26,068 nucleotides of DNA from JAKFFN01 sp036675025 (GTDB taxonomy: Bacteria > Sumerlaeota > Sumerlaeia > Sumerlaeales > Sumerlaeaceae): positions 1 through 26,068 of the forward strand of contig JAKFFN010000157.1 in assembly GCA_036675025.1 (NCBI GenBank). Reading direction: 5' to 3'. How positions within the stretch are numbered: the stretch's first letter is position 1; every line of letters starts with the position of its first letter. Shown here piece after piece: positions 1 through 7,807 of the stretch. The notes under the pieces are model-generated. The model was not told the DNA's origin, made no database searches, and worked only from the letters and a program-made list of their open reading frames with translations. The translations under genes and the position numbers were made by a program.

Positions 1-1470
1 AACAGCAACAAGCACTTGCGCCAGGATGTCGATACTTCATCGGACATCAGCCCCTTCAGCAGCGTGATCGTTTACCGTATTCTCATATTCGTATCTATCC
101 TCCTGGTCGTACTGATCCTGGGCATACTCGTGATTCGGAAAGTCATCATCAGCAAGATTCCGTCTGCTCAAATAGTCGCCATGCACAAGCTGGAAACTAC
201 CACACTATCCCTGCCCCGCGACTGGCATCGGCCCGCCCAGTTGCCACCGGCAGATGTGCTCGCATTTCATAAGAAGTTTGAAGTGCAGATGGATGCGCTT
301 CGCGCAAAGCACGAGGTGCTTCTACACGGACAGTCTTCTCACTCATCCTTTGGAATGACGCCCCCTGAACCCGGCATCCTGGAAAGCTACCGGACAAGCG
401 GCACACTCACAGAAACCCAGCGCACTTCTTTTACTGCTGTCCTGGCTGACCTGCAGCCCATAATAGACCAGACATCAGCCGCAGTGCGCATGGAAGCGTA
501 CTCCATGGAAACAGACTTCCTGCTGGCTCCAATCAATTTTATGGACGTGCAAACCTTCGCAAAGCTAATGTTCATAGTTGCGGATGAGCAGGCAAAGAAT
601 GGCGACTGTGCGCAAGCCATAGAATCTGCCTTGTTGCCGCTGCGGCTTGTGAAGCGCCCCGAACAGAGCTACATTCTTACGCATCTCATCGCGATCGCAG
701 TCACAAACATTGCAGCTCAAACCCTATTTAGCGTGTGTGAAAAGTGTAGTGATCAGGCTACACAGCAGCACGCCGTCGAGACCTTGAATGAACTTTATGG
801 CGACATTTTCCCCGGCGAGATTGGCGACTGGTTTCATGAAGATATGGTCGCGCTGCGCTTTGCCGCCGCCTATGGATATCCAGTAGATCTGGCTCCACAA
901 CTGCACGCAAACCTGGCCAGGCAATATTTCAACGTGTGGCAACTGCCTTACTACGAGCATCTCATGGCGACCCTGCCGTCGGCAGACCCGAGGGCTGTGA
1001 CTGCGAGACAGCACGCGGCCTCTGCCAAAGCCCAGGTGGCCGCAGCCAGCCCCCTTGCCCGGTGGACAAAGCCCCATCTGATGTCACCAGGGAAGGTCAG
1101 GCTGTATACTATGGTTACCGGGTTAGATCCCGTCCTCTTACAACACACGATGATGGCGCCGAACCTGGAAGAAGCCACAACCCGCGCGAAAGTGGCGATG
1201 GTCGCCACTGATCTCGCCCGCCTGGCTGCCGCTGCACGGCTTGCCGCAGAAAGTCCATCGGCCGGGGTCGCGGATGGCTCAACCATCACCGCCTACCTGA
1301 TGCCTCCACCGGTTGATCCTTTCACCTCCGGTTCTTACCTCTACTCACCAACCATCAACAGACACTACAGCCCCGGTCCAGACCTGGACGATGACAAAGC
1401 CGCCACCAATTACGACCCGACCAACGGCACAACCTCAGACGGAGATGTCTGGCTGACGGGTAAATGGTGA
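1..1470 (+). CDS. Membrane-anchored protein of unknown function with pseudopilin-like tail (5' end open)
   Basis: The frame is open to the left edge, so the start may lie outside the window; the first possible start inside is TTG at 16, without a ribosome binding site. Counted from 16, one strong membrane segment (about residues 18-42, very rich in V, I and L) is followed by a mostly helical, probably periplasmic body. Alanine-rich helices around residues 185-260 suggest a helical-repeat fold, but I see no clear TPR motif. The last ~35 residues carry SPGPDLDDDK and YDPTNGT followed by SDGDVW. This resembles the tail of type II secretion major pseudopilins in Planctomycetota-like bacteria, although the N-terminus has no prepilin cleavage motif. 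The end of the gene is duplicated at 1684-1770. Function unknown; a link to a pseudopilin or secretion system is inference. Confidence 0.75.
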   Translation, partial: NSNKHLRQDVDTSSDISPFSSVIVYRILIFVSILLVVLILGILVIRKVIISKIPSAQIVAMHKLETTTLSLPRDWHRPAQLPPADVLAFHKKFEVQMDALRAKHEVLLHGQSSHSSFGMTPPEPGILESYRTSGTLTETQRTSFTAVLADLQPIIDQTSAAVRMEAYSMETDFLLAPINFMDVQTFAKLMFIVADEQAKNGDCAQAIESALLPLRLVKRPEQSYILTHLIAIAVTNIAAQTLFSVCEKCSDQATQQHAVETLNELYGDIFPGEIGDWFHEDMVALRFAAAYGYPVDLAPQLHANLARQYFNVWQLPYYEHLMATLPSADPRAVTARQHAASAKAQVAAASPLARWTKPHLMSPGKVRLYTMVTGLDPVLLQHTMMAPNLEEATTRAKVAMVATDLARLAAAARLAAESPSAGVADGSTITAYLMPPPVDPFTSGSYLYSPTINRHYSPGPDLDDDKAATNYDPTNGTTSDGDVWLTGKW

Positions 1471-1572
1471 GGGGGAGTTTTGACGTCTGTCCATGGGATG
1501 GATGCACCGCTATTGGCCAGGTAGAACACCGGCTGGTGAAGCTGAGTTGTTTTTAGCGTCGTGGCGCATTTC

Positions 1573-1663
1573 TGTTTGACCCCTGCGGGGTCAGATTTGG
1601 GGTTGCGGTACCCCGGGTTTCACCCGGGGCTATTAATGGGTTTGTTCCCTTCGGGAACGGTCC
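1573..1663 (+). repeat. 91-nt dispersed three-hairpin repeat, copy 1
   Basis: This stretch matches 5342-5432 over 91 nt without gaps; the differences fall in an inner segment of about 20 nt. It holds three perfect stem-loops in a row: GACCCC-TGC-GGGGTC, CCCGGG-TTTCA-CCCGGG and GTTCCC-TTC-GGGAAC. It sits between the end of the first gene and a decayed copy of that gene's 3' end. The build resembles REP/RAYT-type intergenic palindromic elements, but no RAYT transposase is in the window. Confidence 0.8.
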
Positions 1664-1683
1664 AGGCGGGGTCCGGTGACTAT

Positions 1684-1770
1684 CTCGACGATGACAAGGC
1701 TGCCATAAAATATGACGCCACCAAAGGCACGATCTCCGATGGGGATATCTGGCTGACGGGGAAATGGTGA
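1684..1770 (+). pseudogene. Decayed copy of the 3' end of the preceding gene
   Basis: This stretch lies exactly 300 nt downstream of 1384-1470 and encodes a diverged version of the same tail: LDDDKAAIKYDATKG and SDGDIWLTGKW against LDDDKAATNYDPTNG and SDGDVWLTGKW. Similarity continues through the stop codon into GAGGGGG. Upstream the frame runs into the 91-nt hairpin repeat, so no complete gene precedes it. It is either a segmental duplication of the 3' end or the remnant of a paralogue whose front was lost when the repeat arrived. Confidence 0.65.
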
Positions 1771-1775
1771 GGGGG

Positions 1776-2321
1776 CTAGTTTGTTACGTCCAGGTTCGCA
1801 TCGGCGGTATAAACAACCACAGGCTTACCCGGCCCAAACAACCTGCTGCCATAAGACAAAATAAAATATCCTACCACCGCGCCAACGTAGCTATAGGGGA
1901 TTGAAAACAGAATGATCAGCCATCCACCTGACAATCCCCATAGCGGCCCCTTGACGAACAGCTTCTTCCACCCATACGGTCCGGGCCAATACCCTTCCAT
2001 TATGTCGTGGTACTGCCAAAGGATGCCGCCCAGCGGCGAGCTGATCAGGATAGTGACGACAATAATTCCCGCCGTTAAAGCGATGCGGCCTTGCGTTGTC
2101 TCGCGCTGGAACAGGCGGACGCCTAGGCTTGCCACAACCGAGAACACTGCACAGACGATGGTTATATAGCTTATAGGATATTGTCGGTGATAAACGAACA
2201 TCCGAAACATCGCGCCGAACACATCTTGATTCGGCTTGAGCGACAAAAGCAGATAATACCCCCCGACGGCAAACGCAAAACTGGTGGTGAAGAAGTAGAG
2301 GAGCCTGTAGAGGAGGGGCAT
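1776..2321 (-). CDS. Multi-pass membrane protein, unknown function
   Basis: The product is 181 residues from ATG 2321, which has AAGGA about five bases upstream; a longer frame reaches 2393 without a comparable site. It has four likely membrane segments: LLYFFTTSFAFAVGGYYLLL near the N-terminus, a pair in the middle (ISYITIVCAVFSVVASLGV and IALTAGIIVVTILIS), and one near the C-terminus (LIILFSIPYSYVGAVVGYF). Polar loops are short. I recognise no family. It lies downstream of a lipoprotein gene and an MNT nucleotidyltransferase on the same strand, with 85 nt between it and the lipoprotein gene, so co-transcription is possible but not shown. Confidence 0.7.
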   Translation of the reverse strand: MPLLYRLLYFFTTSFAFAVGGYYLLLSLKPNQDVFGAMFRMFVYHRQYPISYITIVCAVFSVVASLGVRLFQRETTQGRIALTAGIIVVTILISSPLGGILWQYHDIMEGYWPGPYGWKKLFVKGPLWGLSGGWLIILFSIPYSYVGAVVGYFILSYGSRLFGPGKPVVVYTADANLDVTN

Positions 2322-2406
2322 GAGATTCCTTAGTAAAAGCAACGCCGATTTGCAATTTTGCACAATACTTTGCAATGCAAAGCAAATTCGCAAAACTCTG
2401 GATTTA

Positions 2407-2889
2407 TCAGTCCTTAATATGCCGTCGGTCCAAACTAGAAGCTATCGCGCCTCCTGTTAAACGCAAGGATTGATCCACCAACTCAAACATAGATGCTGCC
2501 ATTACATCTTCCCTCATGCCAGAGTGTTTTGCAAAATCGGCAAACTCAGGCTGAGTCGTCTGGATATCCTCAAACTTCTGCGCATTTATGCATAGCATGC
2601 AAATCTTTGTATCTGACGTCTTCTTTAAGTAGAGTAAACAGTCATCTATCGTACGCGCCAAATCGATCTCTTCTTTTAAGAGCTCGTTGGCCTTTTCAAA
2701 GTCAGGAAGCTGCCTGTTGCAACGATAGTATTCCTCGACGCGAACCTCTGCCAGGCTGAAGTACTCGGGATAGTAAGACTCAGCGGTATAGTTAAACTCC
2801 TCCTCGGAAGAGTTGCACGAAGCGAGGAAGCAAGCGGGCAAGATTATCATTAATTTCTTAAAGTTTGTTGGCTCCAGAAAGCAGTTCAT
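2407..2889 (-). CDS. Small putative lipoprotein, unknown function
   Basis: The protein is 160 residues with a lipoprotein signal: two lysines (11-12), a short hydrophobic stretch, and lipobox L22-A-S-C25, so it is probably exported and lipidated at C25. The mature part is acidic and helical with six more cysteines, including CLLYL and ICMLC around residues 84-99, which could form disulfides or bind metal. No family is recognised. The start at 2889 is chosen because it supplies the charged n-region; ATG at 2850 is an alternative, and neither has a strong ribosome binding site. The gene is markedly more AT-rich than most of the window, which hints at different ancestry. Confidence 0.6.
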   Translation of the reverse strand: MNCFLEPTNFKKLMIILPACFLASCNSSEEEFNYTAESYYPEYFSLAEVRVEEYYRCNRQLPDFEKANELLKEEIDLARTIDDCLLYLKKTSDTKICMLCINAQKFEDIQTTQPEFADFAKHSGMREDVMAASMFELVDQSLRLTGGAIASSLDRRHIKD

Positions 2890-2928
2890 TCCGGGACCAC
2901 GCCAATCTTTACCAGCTTGCTGTCTCTT

Positions 2929-3222
2929 TTAGACATAGATGAGTTCTGGTTCTATATGATTCCAGGGTGCCGGCTTCAAGCCGCGGCGGGACACCAGGTC
3001 TACTTTGCAGCCGATATATTGCTCCAGTTGATCACCGAGCGAGACGTATTCGAGTCCGATGCCGGGAACCACTTCCACGAGTATGTCTACATCGCTGGAG
3101 TTCGTGATGTCGCCGCGAGCCACTGAGCCCAACAGCGCGATGCTGTGGAGCGGGTATTGTTTAAACAGCGCAGGTTTAATCTCGCGCAGGCGGGTAAGGA
3201 TATGTGCGCGGTCTGGAGACAT
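2929..3222 (-). CDS. Minimal nucleotidyltransferase (MNT / MntA-like), orphan
   Basis: The 97-residue protein has the complete small-nucleotidyltransferase signature: G32-S33 in LLGSVARGD, D44-x-D46 in SSDVDILVEV, and a third acidic residue D75 in CKVDLV. These are the metal-binding acids of the polymerase-beta fold, so it should be active. In the known MntA/HepT toxin-antitoxin systems such a protein AMPylates and silences a HEPN (DUF86) RNase encoded next to it. Here the neighbours are a lipoprotein gene 39 nt downstream and a decamer repeat upstream, and I find no HEPN-like frame. It may be a solitary remnant, pair with a distant toxin, or modify something else. Confidence 0.85.
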   Translation of the reverse strand: MSPDRAHILTRLREIKPALFKQYPLHSIALLGSVARGDITNSSDVDILVEVVPGIGLEYVSLGDQLEQYIGCKVDLVSRRGLKPAPWNHIEPELIYV

Positions 3223-3306
3223 GGTATCGTTATGTTGACAATTATTGATCGCGGAAAATCAACCGGAAAGTAATTGCTATGGTCGGATAGGACGGACGCT
3301 GACCTT

Positions 3307-3426
3307 CACGGACTAACACTGAGAGAAACGGACTAACACAGACGGACACGGACGCGCACGGACTGACACGGACGCGCGTGGACTGACACGGACAGACACG
3401 GAAGCGCGAGAAGTGTCACGGAGGAA
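3307..3426. repeat. Tandem array of 12 decamers, consensus CACGGACNNN
   Basis: Twelve consecutive 10-nt units keep exact register from 3307: CACGGACTAA, CACTGAGAGA, AACGGACTAA, CACAGACGGA, CACGGACGCG, CACGGACTGA and so on to CACGGAGGAA. Seven units begin CACGGA and the first four bases are nearly constant. TNA- and GCG-ended units alternate in the middle, giving a weak 20-nt super-period. The array lies between the MNT gene and the 3' end of the FAD-oxidoreductase gene. There are no spacers, so it is not a CRISPR array. Confidence 0.85.
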
Positions 3427-3462
3427 AGGGTGTGGTTAGGGATGACACCATCTTCGTTGCTT

Positions 3463-5097
3463 TTATAGCGCAGGAAGTTCCAGCACCTGGCCGGCATCGA
3501 TTAGGCGCTGTTTCAGTTTGGCGTATTCGACCTGTTGCACTGGAACCTTCTCATCTATGGCCAGGGATGCGGCTATGCCTGCGCTTTGGCCGAGAACGAT
3601 CCAGGTTGGCTCTACGCGCACGGACGATAACGCAACATGGGATGCGGAAAGGCAGACCGGCACGAGGAGATTTTCGCACTGCTCAGCTTTGGGAGTTATG
3701 GCCCTGTACGGGAGCTGATGGGGCTGGCCGATTTTACGGGTTTCCAGACGCTTGGGATAGATTGTTCCTTCGTTGAGGAAGCTGCCATTGCCAATGGCAA
3801 TGCGCTGGCAGTCGTGGGAATCGATGGGAAACGAGCCAATGGCGATGCAGTCGGTCTTGGTGGTGTTTTCCAGGATGTCGGCCTGCGTCAGGAAGTAGGC
3901 GCCTTCCATGCGCCGGGCTTCGCGCACGTAAAGCACCGGCGGGAAATGTCCGAACTTCTCAAACTCGTCTTTCGCGTAGCCAATCTTATCAATGGTTTTG
4001 CGGATGTGCTGCGGGACTGAATCGTCAGTCTTCAGAAAATAGAAAAACCCTTCGCTATAGCTGCGGTGGGCCTGCCAGATTCGCTGGCGTTCTTCGTAGC
4101 TTGCCTCAGGGTAGGCGGCACTCTCGCCTACAAATGCCAGCGACAATTGCAGTCCAATGCCGTTATTGCCGTCGAGCTTGTTGTTGGGGAGCCGGTACAG
4201 GTCGAAGGCTCGGGGCACATCAGGTGTGGCTTTGAAGTAGCGGCGGAATAGCTCGTAGCGGGCGGGATCGTAGTCGGCTGGCCTGGTGAAAGGAACCTGG
4301 TTTGCGGGATCGCGGGAGAAGCAGAAACGGAAACTGTAGGCCATGATGCGATCATCGCCCTGACCTTCGGCACTTTTTTCGGTTTCGTTAATGAACGGTA
4401 ATGGTTTGCCATCATCACCCAGTGGAGAAACATCAACGGGCTTTTTCGGGTAACGGGCTCCGGCCAGGGACTCGTTATGCTGACTGCTGCTCTCGCGGCC
4501 CACACGATAGCTTACGCCGGCGGCGGCGAGGAGATCGCCCTCATAACTGGCATCTATGAATACTCCAGCGCTGAACTTTTGGCCGGAGCGTGTAGTGATG
4601 GAGCGAATAGCCTGGTCTTCCATCTGCACACTGGCAAGAGCTTCCCCAAGGTGTACCTTCACGCCGGCAGTGTTGAGCATATCCCGGAAAGTTTTTTCCG
4701 CTACGTGGGGTTCGTAGGTCCAGGGCTTGTTGCTCAGTTTGTCGCTTACACTATACGGCAGCGTGGTGCCCTGGTCGGTATAATGCTTCTCTACGGCCAG
4801 GTGGAACTCTTCGAAGATTCCGCCAAGGGTTTCGCGGGCTGTCTGGTTGGAATCACTGAAGCTGAGCCCGCCGCTCATCATGCCGCCGACGATTTCCAGC
4901 TGTTCGACAATTGCGACGGATTTGCCGTCGCGGGCGGCTGCTACCGCCGCCGCGATGCCCGCGGGAGTGCCGCCGTAGACTACAATATCGAACCGTGAGG
5001 AAGCGGTGGAAGTGGTAACAGCGTCTGCGGCTTGAAGAGCTGGCGCTGTGCAGATACTTAGCAGGCAGATGAAGCAGATTGCAAGTAGGCGGATCAT
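3463..5097 (-). CDS. Secreted FAD-dependent oxidoreductase (FAD_oxidored family)
   Basis: From ATG 5097, which has GGGAG about six bases upstream, the product is 544 residues with a signal peptide ending near LQA-AD (residue 23). The FAD-binding Rossmann unit is at 36-66: FDIVVYGGTPAGIAAAVAA followed by a strand ending in the ribose-binding E65. A GG-rich turn (GGMMSGGL, 71-78) follows. The C-terminal part holds ASHVALSSVRVEPTW then GQSAGIAA, the second conserved block of this family. Such proteins are abundant in polysaccharide-degrading Planctomycetota, Verrucomicrobiota and Bacteroidota; substrates are mostly unknown, so the family can be assigned but not the reaction. Export suggests FAD loading before Tat export or in the periplasm, but I see no twin arginine. 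It is isolated between repeat-rich regions. Confidence 0.88.
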   Translation of the reverse strand: MIRLLAICFICLLSICTAPALQAADAVTTSTASSRFDIVVYGGTPAGIAAAVAAARDGKSVAIVEQLEIVGGMMSGGLSFSDSNQTARETLGGIFEEFHLAVEKHYTDQGTTLPYSVSDKLSNKPWTYEPHVAEKTFRDMLNTAGVKVHLGEALASVQMEDQAIRSITTRSGQKFSAGVFIDASYEGDLLAAAGVSYRVGRESSSQHNESLAGARYPKKPVDVSPLGDDGKPLPFINETEKSAEGQGDDRIMAYSFRFCFSRDPANQVPFTRPADYDPARYELFRRYFKATPDVPRAFDLYRLPNNKLDGNNGIGLQLSLAFVGESAAYPEASYEERQRIWQAHRSYSEGFFYFLKTDDSVPQHIRKTIDKIGYAKDEFEKFGHFPPVLYVREARRMEGAYFLTQADILENTTKTDCIAIGSFPIDSHDCQRIAIGNGSFLNEGTIYPKRLETRKIGQPHQLPYRAITPKAEQCENLLVPVCLSASHVALSSVRVEPTWIVLGQSAGIAASLAIDEKVPVQQVEYAKLKQRLIDAGQVLELPAL

Positions 5098-5204
5098 AAT
5101 GTTCTCCCGGGAAAAGCTCAACCAGTGGATAAGTTGTGGGAGTGATTTGTTTTATGGGAAGAACAATCTGGGATAATCTGGGGCGGGTGATTCGGTCACC
5201 TCCA

Positions 5205-5267
5205 GTTGCGGGTGCCCCGGGGTTTCATCGGAGTTATTGATGTGTTTGTTCCCTTCGGGAACGGTCC
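5205..5267 (+). repeat. Degenerate partial copy of the 91-nt hairpin repeat
   Basis: The last 35 nt follow copies at 1573-1663 and 5342-5432 closely, including the perfect hairpin GTTCCC-TTC-GGGAAC and the ending GGTCC. The middle has decayed: TTTCATCGGAGTTATTGATG replaces TTTCACCCGGGGCTATTAATG, and the first hairpin is missing. It abuts the first unit of the ~42-nt tandem repeat at 5268. Confidence 0.65.
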
Positions 5268-5588
5268 AAGTGGGGTTGGTAACCGCGGAGTGGATTTGGG
5301 AACCGGCGCAAGCGGGTTTGGTAACCGCCGAGCGTCGCCTGTGTTTGACCCCTGCGGGGTCGGTTTGGGGGTCTTGTACCCCCGGGTTTCACCCGGGGCT
5401 ATTAATGGGTTTGTTCCCTTCGGGAACGGTCCTAATGAGGTTTGGCAACCGACTAGTGGATTCGGGAACTCCGGCCAAGCCGGTTCTGCAACCCGCCGAT
5501 CGGATTCGAGGAACGGCCCAAGCGGGTCGGTAACCGCCGAGTGATTCGTGAACCGGCCTTCGGGTTTGGTAACTGCCGAGTGGTGAGG
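5268..5588 (+). repeat. Degenerate ~42-nt tandem repeat, six units, interrupted by a hairpin repeat
   Basis: Units start at 5268, 5310, 5433, 5477, 5520 and 5559 and share the core AAGCGGGTTTGGTAACCGCC, then GAGTGGATTCGGGAACCGGC. Complete units are 39-44 nt; the second is cut after about 30 nt by the 91-nt hairpin repeat at 5342-5432, and the last is a half-unit. GGTAACC and GGGAACCGG recur as imperfect palindromes. The surrounding gene-free stretch (5098-5715) otherwise holds only the ribosome binding sites of the two divergent genes; I see no convincing promoter. No frame through the array looks like a real protein. Confidence 0.75.
5342..5432 (+). repeat. 91-nt dispersed three-hairpin repeat, copy 2
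   Basis: This is the same length as the copy at 1573-1663 and identical to it except inside one segment of about 20 nt between the first two hairpins. The three stem-loops (GACCCC/GGGGTC, CCCGGG/CCCGGG, GTTCCC/GGGAAC) are all intact. It splits the ~42-nt tandem repeat after its second, truncated unit, which suggests it entered a pre-existing array. Confidence 0.8.
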
Positions 5589-5715
5589 ATTTCTTAATTC
5601 CACTGAGACGGGCAGGAGTGCCCATCCTACTTCGCGCCGGGCAGTCTTGTGTAATTTGGATCTCTTCTGGATGTTTGTTTGTCAGATCGATTACATTGCA
5701 TGTGAAAGGTCTTTG

Positions 5716-6747
5716 ATGTTCCCGTTGGTTGTTCGTTCCTGTTCCATTGCTGCTGTGGCGGCAGGTTTACTTTTATATGCCGGTGCTGCCTATGCAGAAT
5801 CTGTTACTATGGCTTCTGTGGCTGAGCTGAAAGGTGTTCCGCAGGTATTTAGTGGGCGGCTGGGTGTTGCTATTTTTGATTTTCAAACTTCAAAAAGCTA
5901 CCACGTAAACGGCAATGAGCGGTTCCCGATGCAGAGCGTGTTCAAGGCGATGTCTGCGGCCACAGTGATGCGGCAGGTGGACGCGGGCAAGCTTTCGCTG
6001 GACCAGGAGATTGCTGTGGGAGCGGAGGATATCTCTGTGTATTGGAGTCCTATTGCGGAGGAGTTTGAGGGTACCACGCAGACTTATACGGTTCGCGAGC
6101 TGCTGGAGAAGTCGGTGGGGATGAGTGATAATACGGCGGCGGATGTGCTGATGGAACTTACGGGCGGGCCGCAGGCGGTGACGGAGATGTTGAAGGACGC
6201 GGGCATCGAGGGCGTGCGGGTGGACCGGTATGAGCGGCAGTTCCAGGCGGAACTGGAAGGGTTGCCGCCGTTTGAGCTGGGCGAGGTGATTGACCGCGAG
6301 AAGTTTGTAGAGGCGGCGAAGGCGGTGCCGGCGGAGGTGAAGCGTCCGATACTGGAACGTTATGTGGCGGGCGAAGATGAGCGCGACACGGCAACGCCGC
6401 TGGGAGCGGTGGATTTCCTGGTGAAGCTGCGGGAGGGCAAGCTGCTGTCGGCGGAATCGACGAAAGTGCTGCTGCAGATTATGACGGATGTGAAGACGGG
6501 CACGGCGAGGCTGAAGGCGGGCCTGCCTGATGGGAGTCAGCTGGCGCATAAGACGGGCACAGGTGGAGATATCCTTGGCGTGAACACTGCGACGAATGAC
6601 ATCGGAATTGCGACGCTGCCGGACGGGCGGAAGTTTGCGGTGGCGGTGTTTCTGACGGGGTCGCGGGAGTCGGCGGAGAAGCGGGACGCGGTGCATGCGG
6701 AGGTGGTGCGGCGGTTCGTGGAAGGGGTGCTGGCGGAGAAAAAGTAA
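5716..6747 (+). CDS. Class A beta-lactamase (serine hydrolase)
   Basis: ATG 5716 is chosen because AAAGG lies six bases upstream and a signal peptide follows directly, with cleavage expected after AAYA (residue 27); a longer frame to 5647 has neither. The 343-residue product carries every class A hallmark: S74-V-F-K77 (nucleophile and base), S137-D-N139, E173 at exactly the SDN-to-E166 spacing of the family (RYERQF), RDTATP (223-228) and K279-T-G281. It should hydrolyse beta-lactams in the periplasm; the spectrum cannot be read. The omega-loop sequence departs from TEM-like enzymes and recalls the PER/CfxA-like branch, which is a guess. A second, degenerate relative follows 106 nt downstream on the same strand. 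Confidence 0.9.
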   Translation: MFPLVVRSCSIAAVAAGLLLYAGAAYAESVTMASVAELKGVPQVFSGRLGVAIFDFQTSKSYHVNGNERFPMQSVFKAMSAATVMRQVDAGKLSLDQEIAVGAEDISVYWSPIAEEFEGTTQTYTVRELLEKSVGMSDNTAADVLMELTGGPQAVTEMLKDAGIEGVRVDRYERQFQAELEGLPPFELGEVIDREKFVEAAKAVPAEVKRPILERYVAGEDERDTATPLGAVDFLVKLREGKLLSAESTKVLLQIMTDVKTGTARLKAGLPDGSQLAHKTGTGGDILGVNTATNDIGIATLPDGRKFAVAVFLTGSRESAEKRDAVHAEVVRRFVEGVLAEKK

Positions 6748-6778
6748 GTTGCGGTTCGCCGGTGGTGAGGGAAGACAA

Positions 6779-6850
6779 AATTTCGACACGAAGGCACAAC
6801 GGCGCGAAGAAGAGAAAAGAAAGAAAAACAGGGCAAAAGAAAGAACAGCT
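6779..6850 (+). repeat. Purine-rich intergenic tract (ACGAAGGCAC / GCGAAGAAGAG type)
   Basis: Most of the gap between the two beta-lactamase-fold genes is a purine-rich run: CGACACGAAGGCACAACGG, then GCGCGAAGAAGAGAAAAG and further A/G-rich sequence. A similar run, with ACGCGAAGAAAAAAAGAAG, follows the hydrolase gene at 13108-13152. It may be a low-complexity dispersed element. It occupies the place of a ribosome binding site for the next gene, which has only weak purine matches. Confidence 0.4.
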
Positions 6851-6853
6851 AAG

Positions 6854-7807
6854 ATGAGACTCACAGCTTTGGTGGTTTGCGTGTTGACTTGTGGTGGCGG
6901 GGCGGTGGCGCAGGTTTCAAACGGTACTACTTCGACCATGGTTGCGCCTACGGCGGCGGGGTTTCGTGGGTTGCCGGCGGTGGATGCGGAGTTTGACCGG
7001 CAGATCAAGGAGCTGGTGGTGAAGGCAAAGCTGGATGAGCGCACGCCGGCGAGTGAGAATCCGGATAATGAGGATGAGTGGGCGTCGATTTGTGTGGTGG
7101 ACCTGGCGGACGTCAATCATCCGCGGGTGGGCGGCTGGGAGATGGAGAACTTTGTGTACCCGGCGAGCACGTATAAGATGTATGTGATGGGCGAGGCGAT
7201 CAGGCAGGTGTGTGAGGGGAAGCTGAGCCTGGATCAGCCTACGACGATTTCGCAGAACAATGATCGGGGCGATGGCCGCCTTGTGGCGGGAACGGCGGCG
7301 CCGCTGGCCGAGGTGCTGCGGCTGATGTGTATGTATAGCGACAACACGGCGGCGAATGTAGCGATTGATACAGTGCGGCGGGAGAACGCGACGGCGCTGC
7401 TGGATTCGCTGGGGTGCCGAGGGAGCGACATCACGCGGAAATATCTGCCGCGGACGCGGGAGGACGCGAAGTACACGTCGGCGCCGGGTACGGTGTCGAA
7501 CGCACTGCATTTCGCGACGTTCCTGTGGGCGGCGGAAACGGGGACGATCGGCGGCGGGCGCGGGCGCGGGCTGATCAAAGGATACCTGGGCACGAACGTG
7601 CAGAGCAAGGGGCGCTTTGATGCGGGGCTGCCGCCATCAGCGACGCTTTACAGCAAGACGGGCGAGTGGAACACGTTCACAAGCGAGGCGGCGCTGGTGG
7701 AGGACGGCGAGCGGAAGTTTATCGTGGTGGTGCTGACGGCGATGCCCTATGAAAAAGCGGCGCCGCGGATGGCGGAGTTTGTGGGGGATGTTTACGAACT
7801 ACTTAAG

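Noticed and set aside
1561..1770. 69-codon frame that looks like a small gene
   Set aside because: Its first part is the 91-nt hairpin repeat read as protein and its last part is a decayed copy of the previous gene's end; kept as pseudogene and repeat.
2407..2889. HEPN toxin partner for the MNT nucleotidyltransferase
   Set aside because: The protein has a lipobox and lacks an RxxxxH motif, so it is not a HepT-like RNase.
3307..3426. Possible CRISPR array or iteron origin
   Set aside because: The 10-nt units have no spacers, and no replication initiator gene or AT-rich unwinding region is next to them.
5268..5588. Possible CRISPR array
   Set aside because: Units adjoin each other without unique spacers and are degenerate; no cas genes are present.
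5890..7116. 408-codon minus-strand frame across the beta-lactamase genes
   Set aside because: Arg/His/Pro-rich antisense shadow of two genes with complete catalytic motifs.
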